DNA of 64,000 bases. Source: Theobroma cacao (lineage: Eukaryota; Streptophyta; Magnoliopsida; Malvales; Malvaceae). Both the position numbers and the translations under genes were made by a program. The stretch covers positions 1,271,539-1,335,538 of the forward strand of contig NC_030854.1 in the NCBI RefSeq assembly GCF_000208745.1, given 5' to 3'. Positions 35,270-47,000 of the stretch are shown here, piece by piece (the stretch's first letter is position 1; every line of letters begins with the position of its first letter). The notes beneath the pieces were generated by a model, which worked only from the letters and a program-made list of their open reading frames with translations, had not been told where the DNA came from and did not search any database.

Positions 35270-36358
35270 TTCCCTGTGTCTTTGGAGTGAGGGATTTTTT
35301 AGCACTGTAGTCTCCTAGGCAATCAGAAGGGGGTGAACTGAACATAAGCAATAAAACAAGACTCAATGATGGGTTTAATTTAATAGAAGCAGGTCACATC
35401 ACGTGTATTTGTTAATCTAGAAAGGTGGCTGTATTTCTTTGTTTGAACTAAAGTGCCCGGATTTAAAGTAGAGGGGGGCTTCTAGAGAACAAAACTAAGG
35501 AGACGTGCCACACGTTTCCAACTTGTTTACGTTTCTAAAGAAAGAGAGAGAAGGTGGGGAAACTGGACAAAGGCAAAGAACTGGGTCGAAACTTCCTGTG
35601 TTAAGTCAGTGGGCAAATGTGGGATCCACGACCTTACCCTACTTGTACGACTAGACAAGACATGAAAGTGCACACATGGGATGCTCGGCTTGGCTCTGAT
35701 TTATACTGCTCATCAAAAAATTGTGCAGCAGAGGGTCTCCCACGTTCTACAATTTCACATCGTATTTATGAGTGATCTTTGGCCCTCTGTTTTATTTTAT
35801 GGCTAGACTTTAAGCTTTGGGTCTGCGCTAATAAATTTGATGGAGGGCCAAGCTCTTTTCGCCCCTAAATTTGGTGCAAACATGATGAAGAGTAAGACCT
35901 GACTGACCGTAAGTTTATGATGATTAATGAAAAAGTTGAACGAGTTGGGTTTCGATTAAAAATCAACTTTCATTACTGCAATCTGAACGAACTTCAAGTG
36001 AATCCTTTTCTTAAGAAACTTTGATGAGCATGAAGAAAACTGGGTAGGGGAGACCAGGGATGCCTGTGATTTGGTTGGGTAGTTTATGGCCCTGGAACAG
36101 TTCCAACCACTTACTTATATTGTACCCAACTGATGAATGATTTGATGGGAACTTGGCTATGAGTGTGAGATGGTTTGGTGGATATTTGTTTATTCATTTC
36201 TTTGTTTATTTTGTAAAATGAATGATGACGAGGAAGACTATTTTGTAATGATGGCGCAACTTCCATGAAACAAAGTTCAGGATAAGCTCCCTGTAAAAAA
36301 CGATTAAAAAAAAAAGAAGATGATCTGCAGGCTTTGGATGAATGAAAATTGAGTAAAA
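35270..36358. other. Upstream region of the Cys-rich peptide gene
   Basis: No further gene is recognised. The stretch ends at a tRNA gene. Short frames at 36111-36440 overlap the tRNA and are not coding. Confidence 0.5.
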
Positions 36359-36440
36359 CGTGAGCGGCAGGATTCGAACCTGCGCGGGCAGAGCCCACAT
36401 GATTTCTAGTCATGCCCGATAACCACTCCGGCACGCCCAC
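36359..36440 (-). tRNA. tRNA-Ser (anticodon AGA)
   Basis: On the minus strand the sequence folds as a class II tRNA: acceptor stem GTGGGCG pairing with CGCTCAC (one G-U), D arm, anticodon stem ATGA/TCAT with loop CTAGAAA (anticodon AGA), a long variable arm (GGGC/GCCC), T arm with GGTTCGAATCC, and discriminator G. The CCA end is not encoded, as expected in a eukaryote. Confidence 0.95.
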
Positions 36441-36793
36441 CGCATGCCATAAAATTGGCCATGTTTGGGATCACTGGAATAAATTTGATTGCTAGACTTT
36501 GATTTCTTGTTGCTTTCCTACTTTCTCTGCAATTCTAATAATGAATGGTTCTCAAACTTTGACTCTGTTAGCATCAGTCAAATGCTCAGATTTGACTTAT
36601 CAAACTCTTTGCTTGATAAATTTGTCCATATGACATAGTTGTTCCTTACATTCACAAGATTAGTAACCTCATACAGCTGGATAACTTGCATCTTATGTCT
36701 AGTACAATCTTTAGATCCTTCTCCATCACCATAACAGAAAACCCGCTCAAAAGGGGGGGCGAAGAAAAGGACACCGAAACCTTTCAGACACAT

Positions 36794-39258
36794 CTAAATA
36801 AAACCTGAACCACCTCCAAAATGCTCCAGGTCAGGATGAGTACCACCCCCAGGTCTCCGCGGATTTCTGCAAGAGAAAAGAAGGCAATTAAGTGTCACGA
36901 TATTGCTGGTATGATAAGTGAATCAGAATCAACCCCATGGGTCCAAACTGTAATTGCGAAATGTCAAGTTTTGATGCACCTGACAAATCGATTAGGCTCA
37001 AAACCAGGAACACCAGGGGGGCCATATGGATCAAAACGTGCACCAGGAGGAACACCTCTGTTTCAAACAATCCAATCCAAAATAAAATCTCCAGTATAAT
37101 GCAAGCAGAACACACACAAAGAGAGATGGATTGAGAGAGAGAGAGGAAGCTCACGGTTGTGCTCCAGGGAAACCAGGCTCTCCACCAACTCCACCAAACC
37201 AACGAGGATCATTTGGTCCTGCTTCCACATTATGAGATATAATTAAGTCACAGAACTATGCATGCAACTCACCAACAGTACAAGACATATGTTACAAACC
37301 TAGAAGCATGCCACCACCACCAAAATCACCCCTGAAAGCCATTTAACAAATAAAAACACACTCAAGTCAAAATCTAGATCAAACAAGTCCACAAACAGTG
37401 GCCGATAAAACACTGATTTGGGACTGAATATACCTGGTAGGATACATTCCAGCACCAGGCCCAGGAAACAGATCACTACCACCCATAGGATAAATTGGAG
37501 GAACAACTACCCTGTAAAGCAAACCTTATAATTTTGATGAGCGCATGAGCTATTTGGGAGGAAGATAATGGAGATATGTGGACAAGTGATTAGAACCATA
37601 CATGTGGAAAAGTTCATTGAACTGAAAAAAAAAAATCTACCCTCATACTAAATGTATGCATTTTAACTCCTTCATTTTTCATTTCTTTTCCTCTCATAAT
37701 ACCTTTTTAAATTCAGAAGGGTTTATAAGAGATGTTCAATCTTATTTAAAATGTTATATAACAGTTACTATCATAGCAATCACTGATTTGGAGTTCTAAT
37801 ATAATGCACAAGTAATTGGTTCTAGAAAGGACTTGAGCCAAATTACGAAAGCTACTTTTGAGCCTTGCCTAAATTGGTAAATCTAACATTTATGTAAGCA
37901 TTGTCCAGAAACCACATAATTCCTAGAATCCTAAAACTACAAGTTGGTTAACAGATGTCATGCATTATCTCACCTTGGTTACCTATATGAACATAAGTCT
38001 AACCTCAGTAATTAAGTTTTGACAAATAAATAAGAGACCAATACATGATTATGATTTGTTGCACCAATCACAAATGTACCATAAGTTTCATATTTGTAAG
38101 GTTATCAAGTAGAAAACTGCAGTTCATGCAGAGATAGAAAAATATCAAGAAAGACCGAAATGAAGTATGCAGATGCTTTTTGTAATTCGTCTTGCATTTC
38201 ATTGCTCAGCAATTTGTTCACTTTTACAGTAGGGTTTTCCCACTTCTTGGGATAAAATAAAAGCTTACTTATAGAAAAAAGAAGTATGCAGATGCTATAA
38301 ACAATTATCCATCAACTGGATTAAACCAATTTTGATAAGGAGAGTGCAAGAGATACCCTGAAGGATGGGGTTGAGGGCCTGCAGGTTCATTAATTCTAAC
38401 ACCAGGATCATTAACATCACGCCTCAATCCTTCACCTGTTTCTAGACTACACAACACAAAGAAAACAGTATGTAAAATTATGCATTTCAGGAGAATTCAA
38501 AAGTTAGAAACGCTGCTAGCAGCTCCTTGTAACATGGCTAAGCCAAAATTAGCTTAATTACCTAGGAGGATCACTCGATGAACTTGATTTTGAAGATTTA
38601 CCGTATAATTTGGATATAACTTCTTTGTCCAAACTACTCACCATCTTCTCCAAATTCTTATACTGTGCAGAGAAATTTCCACTCCCATTCTCCCCAACAT
38701 AGTTATCAATGCTGCAATGACCAAACAAACCCCACAGGCCACAATACCATTAATTCAAACCAAAAACATTAAACAAATTCGAGACAATTTCAACTAAATA
38801 AAGAAAAGGAAAAAGGAAAAGACAAATACTCGATTTCAAGATGAACGGGTTCAGAACCGCCATCAGCGAAAGCATCAACAAGCAATTTCCCATTCATTAC
38901 CAGACATTTAACCAACACTTTCTTCGACCCTTTCTCGGGATTCGTATATACAAACGCGTAATGATCATCAAATTCGTTCCAGTTATCGATTCCGACCTCA
39001 TCTAAACACCGACACTGTTTCAGCTTACAGACAGAAAGTGGACGAATAACAACAATCAAGAAAGAAAGGGTAAAGTGGACTACCAGTAGAAGGTGAGGAA
39101 AGAGCGTTGTCGGCTAAAGCGGGAGGGCCAGCGGCGGTGAGGACGAAACCGGATGAAAGAAAAGAGGCGTGAACGGCGAAAGCGATTTTGTCGTGGTCGT
39201 TCCTAAAGGAAGGTCTAGCTGCTCTAATCACCGCCATTACTGATTTCTCGTTTGACAT
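36794..39258 (-). CDS. PTRE1: Proteasome regulator PI31-like (PTRE1 type)
   Basis: Nine exons read leftwards: 39258-39084, 39001-38830, 38711-38562, 38446-38357, 37511-37434, 37331-37300 (32-nt micro-exon), 37218-37155, 37057-36980 and 36866-36794. All introns are GT-AG and phases agree, giving 303 aa. Residues about 1-125 form the PI31 N-terminal (FP-type) domain: SVMAVIRAARPSFRNDHDKI, FDDHYAFVYTNPEKGSKK, LVKCLVMNGKLLVDA. The C-terminal half is Pro/Gly-rich with repeated GGxPG/PPG motifs, RF/RR sites and an HPDLEHFGGGSGF end. PI31 binds the 20S proteasome; the plant homologue PTRE1 has been linked to auxin-controlled proteasome activity. Exons 5-8 are duplicated at 17376-17891. A small retroposon-like insertion lies in intron 4. 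Confidence 0.94.
38162..38296 (+). mobile_element. Short retroposon insertion (SINE or LINE end) in PI31 intron 4
   Basis: The 103-bp insert 38178-38280 is bounded by perfect 16-bp direct repeats, GAAGTATGCAGATGCT, at 38162-38177 and 38281-38296. It ends in an A-run (38275-38280). A long, perfect target duplication plus an A tail is the signature of target-primed reverse transcription by LINEs or SINEs. The insert has no coding content. In copy 1 the matching region has been deleted, so relative timing cannot be read directly. Confidence 0.85.
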
Positions 39259-39955
39259 CTTTGAAGCTTTTCGATGGATTGTAATTTACTGGTTTCTTAA
39301 GAGCTTTTTGATGAAGTCTAGAAAAATAGGAGGTTTCGCGGTTGATCAGAGCCCAGTGGTCCGTGGTTTCAGATTGTTAAAAAGGTAAAGTTAACTTATG
39401 CTGCAAGAACATTAAACAGTTCAACTTCCACTGGCTTCTGTTAATGTCTCTGAGGCCAAGAGTTGGCCCATTGTTTGATTTAGTCGCAGCCCAAAGCTTA
39501 CAGACACGAGCCCAAGTTGTCATTCACCAGGAATTTTCACCCTTTTTTTCTGTGGATAATTGTTACTGGACTTTGGGCTGGCACTAAATGGCAGTAATGG
39601 CCTTTCTCTGTTTAAGTTCCTGCTCTGTTTAGAATTTCACTGCAAATTTTGATTCTCCAATCAGGATTGGGCAAACTTGGTAGTAAATCGATATTGGAAG
39701 TTACCCTTTTAATCTAAGCTTTTTACTATAACTTAGGTCAACTAGATTAATCACAAACTCAATAGCAGATGAAACTAATGCGAGCAAGCCCCTTTGTCAT
39801 ACACGCCTGTGATCAGCAAGAAGCCAACAGCCTCCAGTTTCAGTGAAAGATAAAGTTGATTCTCTGCACATATGTAAATAACTTGCAATTGATTTTCTTT
39901 ACATTTTTAAACAGGTGGCGGCATTTAAAATACCATCTATTTCTATACATACAAT
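39259..39955. other. Spacer between PI31 5' end and the next gene's 3' end
   Basis: Contains the PI31 leader/promoter (read leftwards) and the 3' flank of the gene at 39956-40477. Both genes are on the minus strand. Nothing else is recognised. Confidence 0.6.
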
Positions 39956-40477
39956 TCAATTCGTGGTTTCAGTAGTACTTTGATGAGTCTCTGATTTGTG
40001 TCTTCCAGTTGCTCTTATATAGCAGATAACTGCCACCAGGAAAGTTGTGGCAAGACCTCCAAGGATCACACCACCCCCGGCAACAGACTTGTCCACGGAA
40101 CGGTGATGCTTTTGTAGGTGGATGGTCTGCCCTTTGACACTCACATTTGTTCCATTGTTTCGTTCAACGGTAGCCGCAGTTTGACCTGTGGAGGGGCTTT
40201 CTCCAATCCGGTGCATGTCCTTTTCTGGTTGGGGAGCTTGGGATGGACTAGAAGCTGGTGCACTGCCAAAGGTCTTGACGACTTTGGGCTGGTGCTTTCC
40301 AAGTTTCCTTACTGTGGGTGCTTCAGCTGTGGTTGGTTTTTCATTGTTGTATGGAGCAGGTGCTGGAGGATGTTGGACATCAGCTAAACTAGACCGGAGC
40401 ATGGTTTGAGCATTCTCACTAGCCACGGCCACAAAAGTATTTACCAAGATCAAGCAAAGAAGAAAACACTGTGCCAT
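39956..40477 (-). CDS. AGP-like Pro-rich membrane protein, 173 aa
   Basis: Intronless. An ATG at 40477 gives 173 aa beginning MAQCFLLCLILVNTFVAVAS, a clear signal peptide; the open frame further upstream starts only at a TTG, so I reject it. Residues about 30-120 are rich in Pro, Ala, Ser and Thr (PPAPAPYN, PASSPSQAPQP), as in arabinogalactan-type glycoproteins, with N-glycosylation-type sites (NGTNVS). A membrane segment follows (GGGVILGGLATTFLVAVICYI) and a short basic and Thr-rich cytosolic tail. The predicted topology is type I at the plasma membrane or cell wall face. I recognise it as a plant glycoprotein-like family; no function is known to me. Confidence 0.75.
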   Translation of the reverse strand: MAQCFLLCLILVNTFVAVASENAQTMLRSSLADVQHPPAPAPYNNEKPTTAEAPTVRKLGKHQPKVVKTFGSAPASSPSQAPQPEKDMHRIGESPSTGQTAATVERNNGTNVSVKGQTIHLQKHHRSVDKSVAGGGVILGGLATTFLVAVICYIRATGRHKSETHQSTTETTN

Positions 40478-40567
40478 TTTTTGAATCAAAGTGGATGATG
40501 GGTTATTAAAGATGCTTCTGTCTTATGATCTTATCGAGTCTGGTTGTGGCCCTGTGGGGGGTTTGGG

Positions 40568-40580
40568 TATATATATATAC
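40568..40580 (-). promoter_or_regulatory. Possible TATA box of the AGP-like gene
   Basis: GTATATATATATA on the minus strand, about 90-100 bp upstream of the ATG at 40477. Confidence 0.5.
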
Positions 40581-40848
40581 AGGAGCTTGCTGATAAACAA
40601 ATCCCATATGCATGAGGTCGGATGGAAGTTTCCCATTGCTAGATTCCAAGCATAATTTATTACGATTTTCTTCATCTCTTTTTATGGAGTTGTCTGTTGA
40701 GTAGGGGATATTGAGGAACATACACGTGCATGCATTAGGATATTAGAATACAACTAAGGCTTTAATCAAGGGGAGCAAGATCTCTAATATGTTTATTTGT
40801 AAAAGTTTGTTAAGCAGTATGATTGAATTAATCATAGTGACAAGGTTT

Positions 40849-40873
40849 GGGGGGGGGGGGGGGGGGGCGGGGG
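40849..40873 (+). repeat. Poly-G tract
   Basis: Nineteen consecutive G (40849-40867), one C, then five G. Such runs are rare in AT-rich plant DNA, can form G-quadruplexes and are prone to sequencing error. Confidence 0.85.
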
Positions 40874-42997
40874 AATGGATCTAATTTCTGATATCTGAAA
40901 GGGAAAAGCTGCTGAAAAACCGATGAAAGGCAGCATTTGGGGTATCAAGAAGGAAATCGGTACTCATACTCTGAAACTTCCAGCCTTGCATGGTGGAGAG
41001 AAGGAGTTATGGAAGTGGGAGATTGCGACTTGGCATTGCATAACTCTTCAAATTAAGCCAAAGCAAGCATGGTTAATCTTGAATACCATCTAACCTTTTG
41101 GATCGTTGCACTGTTATTTAGCTTATTAAACCGAGGGTGATGTTTCCTCCACAGGATAACTCAGCAAGTCTTAGATTGACAATGCAACTTAAACATGTCT
41201 GATAGATGTTGTTCGAATGTTGGCACAACAGTACGTTAATTAAGTTGATTCGGGCATTCCCCTGAAGATGTCTTTGATTACAGGGAACATTTTGTAAATT
41301 CCCATTTCTTTCATTTATAACTTGTCCTGGAGTAATCTCCGTCAAGGACATAAAATTTAGAGCAAAATGGTTTAAACAAATGGTTCTAACAACATGATGT
41401 AAACTTGAAGAATTACAAGAGACCATCTCCTGTCTGGGGAAACATTCAAAATTTCCATGACCTGCTGCTTGAGGTTTTTCAGCAGACAATCGTACATTTA
41501 CCAGTGTCGACAATTATCATTGCAATCATTTCAACAAACCACATCAAGTTTTGCCCAAACATGTCTAATGCAAATCAACCAACTACACTTATTCACAGAT
41601 GCAAGAACTAATAATGGGGTTGATTCAATGATATGGGAGTTGCATATAATGATACAGGAATAAACATATATGTCGGTAGTGTTGTAGCAGGGAATCACTT
41701 CACAAAGCAATGACCATTAATTTCACCTAGGAACTTGTAATCTAAGTTTGCGGTAGGATGCTCCAAAAACTTGAGACAGAACGAGGGAGCACATGGTACT
41801 TTAGCATAGGAAGCTTATGCTGCTATTTATTTCACTAAATTAACAGAACAAAACAAGGGAATAAAATAATACAGATGCTGTTTGCATGGGAACATCTTGG
41901 AGAGAGAAGAACCCAGAGCAGAGTGTTATTTGAATAAGGAAGGTCCTGTCAGTTTACTGTCTTCAGAATTATTAGAAAACATGAGCTTGCATTAGGTTGC
42001 CAAACCATAATTAACCCAAAATTGTTTTGCTGGAGATCCTGTGCCAGCTCATTGCATGGTGATGGTCAATTCCAGTGGGGCAATTACACGTGCAATGGGA
42101 TTGATGGAGGCCTGACTATCATCACCTGAAGCGGTCTTTGCCCAGTTGGGATAAATTTACTCGCTGTCAGGTAAAATATGATCTGGTTTTCCACCGGTCT
42201 CGGATCCAAGTTAATGAAATCCAGCTCAATCCGTACAGGATACAGTACACATCAAGAACCATCACGCGTCTAACCTCAATTTCTAAATGTTTGAAACTCT
42301 TCCCTAATAAGGCAACTTCAGTCAGTAATAGCCTCAACGAACCCTGTTGTCAAGTTTGGAATTGGAACCCTTCCTAAATCAAACCAAACGAACAATATAA
42401 TTAGCTTCTGTTTCTCCGATTGCAAATGGCTTCCTTCGTTTGACAAGAAACTACAGCTCCTCTGACATGGCCACAGACCCTCGGCTAATTATTATGCTTC
42501 GAAAGATGGCACATTACAGGTCTGATCTCAGCCCTGGAGCACCAATAATTTTTGTGTTTGGAACATGTTTTGCCCTTCCTTATAATCCAGGATCAACTCT
42601 ATCCCGCCCCAACCAGTCCAATTGAAGTTATCGATGTTGACAGACAGGTTACAATTAGTGTGCAACTTCACATTGTGGGAGTCACCTAGTTTTGACTAAC
42701 TATGAAGAATTTTATCCTTTTCTAACCTGGAAGCTTCACATGATGCTATCATGGTGACTGAAGCACCATGTTAAAGAGAAGGGACAAAGCAAGAAAGGTG
42801 TAGCTAGCTTGTAGTAACAAAAACAAGGAACAAAGAGATTGCGAATGGCGCTGCTCAACCACCTTTGTAAGACATACAAGTAATTCAGTCACTGTCAATC
42901 TCCTTTTCGGCTGTTTCTTTGATATAATTTAATCACACAGGCATCCCCTAGTTCAATCAGAAGAGTAAGATGAGAATCAAATGGAAAAAAACTTCTT

Positions 42998-43068
42998 TGC
43001 ACCAGCCGGGAATCGAACCCGGGTCTGTACCGTGGCAGGGTACTATTCTACCACTAGACCACTGGTGC
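42998..43068 (-). tRNA. tRNA-Gly (anticodon GCC)
   Basis: On the minus strand: acceptor GCACCAG pairing with CTGGTGC, D-arm (A-box) TGGTCTAGTGGTAGAAT, anticodon loop CTGCCAC with anticodon GCC, T arm GGTTCGATTCC, and discriminator A. There is no encoded CCA. It lies 193 bp upstream of, and opposite to, the gene at 43262. Confidence 0.95.
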
Positions 43069-43261
43069 TCATTGATATCAAACACCTCTAGTCTCTAAAT
43101 ATTCATGGTATTCATGGATAATCCCTGCTCGCCCCAAACCACAGATCCAATCTTGTACCGTGCTTCAGGCAGCTGTTGCCAATTTGTTCCTTGATTCTCT
43201 TGAAAACCCCCCAAGGCCACAAAAGATCAGTCTTTTTACTCCTTTCTTTTCTCCAAATTCA

Positions 43262-44047
43262 ATGTCGTCAATCCTGAAAATGCAACTCTCAATCCCGGCC
43301 ACTTCTCAAAGCCTCTCCTTCTCAAAATCCCTCCTTTTCCCAACTCCCCTTTTCCTCCACACAAAACTCTCCAGCCTCTCCCTCCACACCCCAACCCGAC
43401 CCAACACTGTAATCCGCATGGGAGGTGGCCCCAGGACTTACCCAGGTGGAGTATCCAAATGGCAATGGAAACGCATGCAAGCCAAGAAAGCCAAGCAACT
43501 CCTCAAAGCCCGACTTGCCCGTGAACGCCACATCTATGAGATACGCAAACGAGCCGAGCTCCAAGCCGCCGTCTCCGAACTTGAACGTCCCTGGGAAGTC
43601 GTTGAAAAAGCACCCAACTTGTTCTCCGTTTCGGCTGACGAGCAAGTTAAAGTCTTGGCTGACAGATTCCAGAAACCTGGCGGTTTCGATATGTGGAGTG
43701 ACAGAGATGGGCCCCAGTTGTTTGACACTGTTGATGGGTTGCCTTCCGCAAGGTTTTTTCCTAAAGGGGTTGTTCATAGTGTTAAACCGTATTTGAGAAG
43801 TAGAGAGAGTGATGAAAATGCTAAGCATTTGGCTGATAATAAGAGCGAGGAGACCGAGAATGAAGATGGTAATTCACAGAGAAATGGGAAAAGGAACGGT
43901 GTTAAATGGAGGAGGAAAGGGATGAGGAGAATGTTGGATGCTGCTGGGGAGGGTAGTTTTGATGAGAAGAGAAGTAATTTGAAGTCTGAGGTTTATGATG
44001 TGAGCTTGCAAAGAGATGGGAGTTATGGGATTAATAAGAAAAAATGA
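43262..44047 (+). CDS. Probable plastid protein with GGPRTYPGG/KWQWKRM motif, 261 aa
   Basis: Intronless, 261 aa from the ATG at 43262 (the upstream open frame begins at GTG, so I reject it). The first ~50 residues are rich in Ser, Thr, Leu and Pro with few acidic residues (MSSILKMQLSIPATSQSLS...), a typical chloroplast transit peptide. Next come GGGPRTYPGGVSKWQWKRMQ and a long Lys/Arg/Ala-rich helix (KAKQLLKARLARERHIYEIR). A conserved ERPWEVVEKAPNLFSVSADE block and a DMWSDRDGPQLF block follow, then a charged tail. From memory, a related GGPRT(F/Y)PGG..KWQWKR segment occurs in the N-terminal extension of some plant DEAD-box helicases, but no helicase motifs exist here. The function is unknown. 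Confidence 0.8.
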   Translation: MSSILKMQLSIPATSQSLSFSKSLLFPTPLFLHTKLSSLSLHTPTRPNTVIRMGGGPRTYPGGVSKWQWKRMQAKKAKQLLKARLARERHIYEIRKRAELQAAVSELERPWEVVEKAPNLFSVSADEQVKVLADRFQKPGGFDMWSDRDGPQLFDTVDGLPSARFFPKGVVHSVKPYLRSRESDENAKHLADNKSEETENEDGNSQRNGKRNGVKWRRKGMRRMLDAAGEGSFDEKRSNLKSEVYDVSLQRDGSYGINKKK

Positions 44048-47000
44048 CTGAGACTGGTAAGATTCTCTAGGCAGCAAGGTAGATAGGCAGTGCTTTATTT
44101 TGTAATGTTCTTCTTCTTCTTCTCCAAATTGTCTCACTTTTTCCTGGATGAAATGCTTTTAAAGGTGTTGCAATTTATTGTGTTTGGTGGATGAGACAAT
44201 GTTGAATGTACATTTGTATATATTATATTGAATGCAAATAATGATAATTAGTTATTCACTGAAAATTCCTTACCATCTCTAGTTTTCTTTTGTATGCTGA
44301 AACTGATGCAAGTTTGGTCTTAGTTCAGTATTTAGAGTAGATAAGTTCAAGCAGCTAAAAGTTTTGATCGAGTGCTTTATGCTTTATCAAAACTTAAACG
44401 GTAGTAATCTATGAATTATAAGCATTCTCACTTAAATTTATCCCCATGCCCAAGTGCAATTTTCTTTCTGGCTTGTTTCTTTATCAATCTTGTCAAAAGT
44501 AGATGAAGTAAAGGGATTAAAGATAACGAGCCAACATTCCAATGTAGAAATTACCAATTTGATTGAAATTTGTTCTGATTTTGACCTTGTTGCATCTGCA
44601 AATTGCTTTGATCGGTAGGTAATGAATTGAAGCTCACTTGAATTTCTTGACGTGGTTGACTGAATTGAGTCATACCAATGTTTCTTATTGCTACATGCTG
44701 ATCATCTAGAGGTTCAAATGATGAGTAGGGTTGTGTGTGAAATCTATCAAATTCCCAAGTGAAGTTTAAGCTTTACTCTTCCATTAATTCATTATGGAGA
44801 AATGTAGCCTCTGTTTTGAACGAAAATTTGAGGTCTGAAAATTTAAACAGGACAGGGTCCTAGATAACTAGTCATAACCAACGTAGAAATATATTAGTCC
44901 ACTACTTCTGTGATGTAGTGTTAGTTATTAGATTATGGAGAGATGAGATTGAGCAGCTGCAGAATTATTGCAAATCACTTGGTCTTCACAGGTTGAAATG
45001 CACCACAAGTATTTCTATACATAGTATTTTGAAGAACTTTAAACATTCTGATCCTGCGCTATTGTCAAGTCTACTAGAATATTTGTTGATTGATATATCA
45101 TAATGGTATTATGGGCTGGAAAGGTAGTTCAGATGAGCATGTTACGAATGTGGTGAAAATTTGACCTCTCAGATTTTTTATTGGCCCTGCAAAGTGTGAA
45201 AATGGTTGATGACTTGGCTCTTGATCTAGTGATGGTGGAGACTTTGCATTTCTCCACCCTTTGTCATTCCGAGCAGGTCAATTGTTGATATGATGCACAA
45301 ACGCAGCTATTAAGGTTTGCACTACACAAATAGGCTTATCATGTTAAAGATCTGACATCATCTTTCATATAGGTGTTTGTGATACATTGCTGCTATAAAT
45401 CCAGCAAGTCACCATCATAGGTGATATAGATAACTGTGACTGCTTGCTTACTGGGAAGAGTTGTGTTTCTTGAGGTTCACTGGGATTGGAGTGATTGCAA
45501 CATGTTCTAGAAGATCAAAGTAACAGAAAGAAAAGCTAACTAGAACTTTCATAAGGATTTTCTGTCACCATCTTATTCAAGCTCAAAAAGTTTCCACAAA
45601 TTTGTTACTGTTTCATTTGCTGTCACATATTGGATGAAGAGTTTGTGTTGACTCATCCTCACATATCTCTAATCCTTCTCTATCAGTAAATATACGCGCA
45701 TGCAGATGCTAAATCTGAAAGGATAAGGTTCATAGATGTTGAATTGGCACTAACAAATTGCTGTTTTTTGAACAAGTTGTCAATGGTTTGGAGCAGTCCT
45801 TTATTCCTCAATGTATACTGTAGATAGAGGGAAAATTCAATTTGTTCTTATTAGAATAGATCTATCCTACCACTAGAGTTATTCCTTCTTCGTACTTGGC
45901 ATGATGTTCAAACATTCAACCAATAAAACCATTGCCCTTGCCCTTTGGAGCTGGTAGGTTTCATTCCACTGGAAGAGGGATTGCCTGCTCTCTTTTCTGT
46001 GTCTAAAATGACAGCGAATCTCCTTCGAACCCCATTTCAACAGCTTCCCGTTGGTACCTGTTAAAATCAAGGCCAATCATTATAGCAGCACTACCCGCAC
46101 TTCAGAATGTGTCCACACTTCACTTATCAACGTAGTCAACCAGCACCCACACTTCTAGCTTACATTGCCCACCTTTTCACTCCTCAAGCACGAATAGTTA
46201 GTGGGTTTTCAAACTCATCCTCTCAACACCCACCCAAGTCAGCCCTCGTGACCCTCGTGGCCTGTTTCCTTATCTATCAGCGTATCTGCTTTATCAGTTT
46301 GTTCTTAGGTTATATCTTTGGGCCAGGCCGACAGAACAAGAACTCGGATCATTCTCCTTCTTTCACTTGTGTTTTCCAATTCCCAATGTTCTTGTGGCAT
46401 TGGCTTCAGCTGGGAATTGTGGAATGCTCTGTTAGAATAGTGGAAAAGATAGTTGAACTTGAATATATCAGTTTGATAACTGTAGCCTATAGCTGATGCA
46501 ATTATTTATTTGATCACTATGAAGAAACTGGGCAGGTGTAATCATGATCATGATATGCCACTTTCATATGTCACCAACAGTAATTTATTTAGGATTAGTT
46601 TATAAGGTTAGTCAAGATCTGATCATCGGGAGCTTCCTGATTGAACCACTTAGCATGGATAGCTTGGTCAAGATCTTGTCGAGGGCCTTACTACAAGTAG
46701 CTGCATCAGCTGGTGCAATGAACCATACTCCTACAACCGGACGTGGTCTTTTACAATATCATGAAATCCTTGAAACTCCGAAGTTTGGAGTCCTGTGGCT
46801 AGCAAGGTGGCTCCTGGATTCAATCTTGTTCAAAACTTGAGTGTATTTAGTTCGTGAACCTGCTTTTTCTAACTGATGTTTGGGCCCGTGAATATCAATT
46901 TGCTTATCATCAATCACCATTCATATACATTAATGATGATGAATACATCAGGAATTTCTTCCATAGAAGTAAACTACCAAACCCAGAGGGAAGATTGGAA

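Larger units (their letters stand above)
40478..42997. other. Intergenic region with a poly-G tract
   Basis: The first ~100 bp hold the leader and TATA of the AGP-like gene. A poly-G tract is at 40849-40873. Short frames elsewhere (for example 41118-41513 and 42138-42377) lack recognisable motifs. No gene can be supported. Confidence 0.5.

Noticed and set aside
36111..36440. Minus-strand frame overlapping tRNA-Ser
   Set aside because: It begins inside the tRNA gene; the tRNA fold is complete and explains the sequence.
40478..40489. Upstream start for the AGP-like protein
   Set aside because: The codon there is TTG. The first ATG (40477) gives a standard signal peptide.
43160..43261. Upstream start for the plastid protein
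   Set aside because: The codon at 43160 is GTG; the ATG at 43262 begins a typical transit peptide.
43322..43828. Minus-strand frame opposite the plastid protein
   Set aside because: It is antisense to a conserved gene, with no domain or start context of its own.
46107..46496. 129-codon frame in the long intergenic region
   Set aside because: It has low complexity, no motif and no nearby exon structure; the length is within chance expectation.
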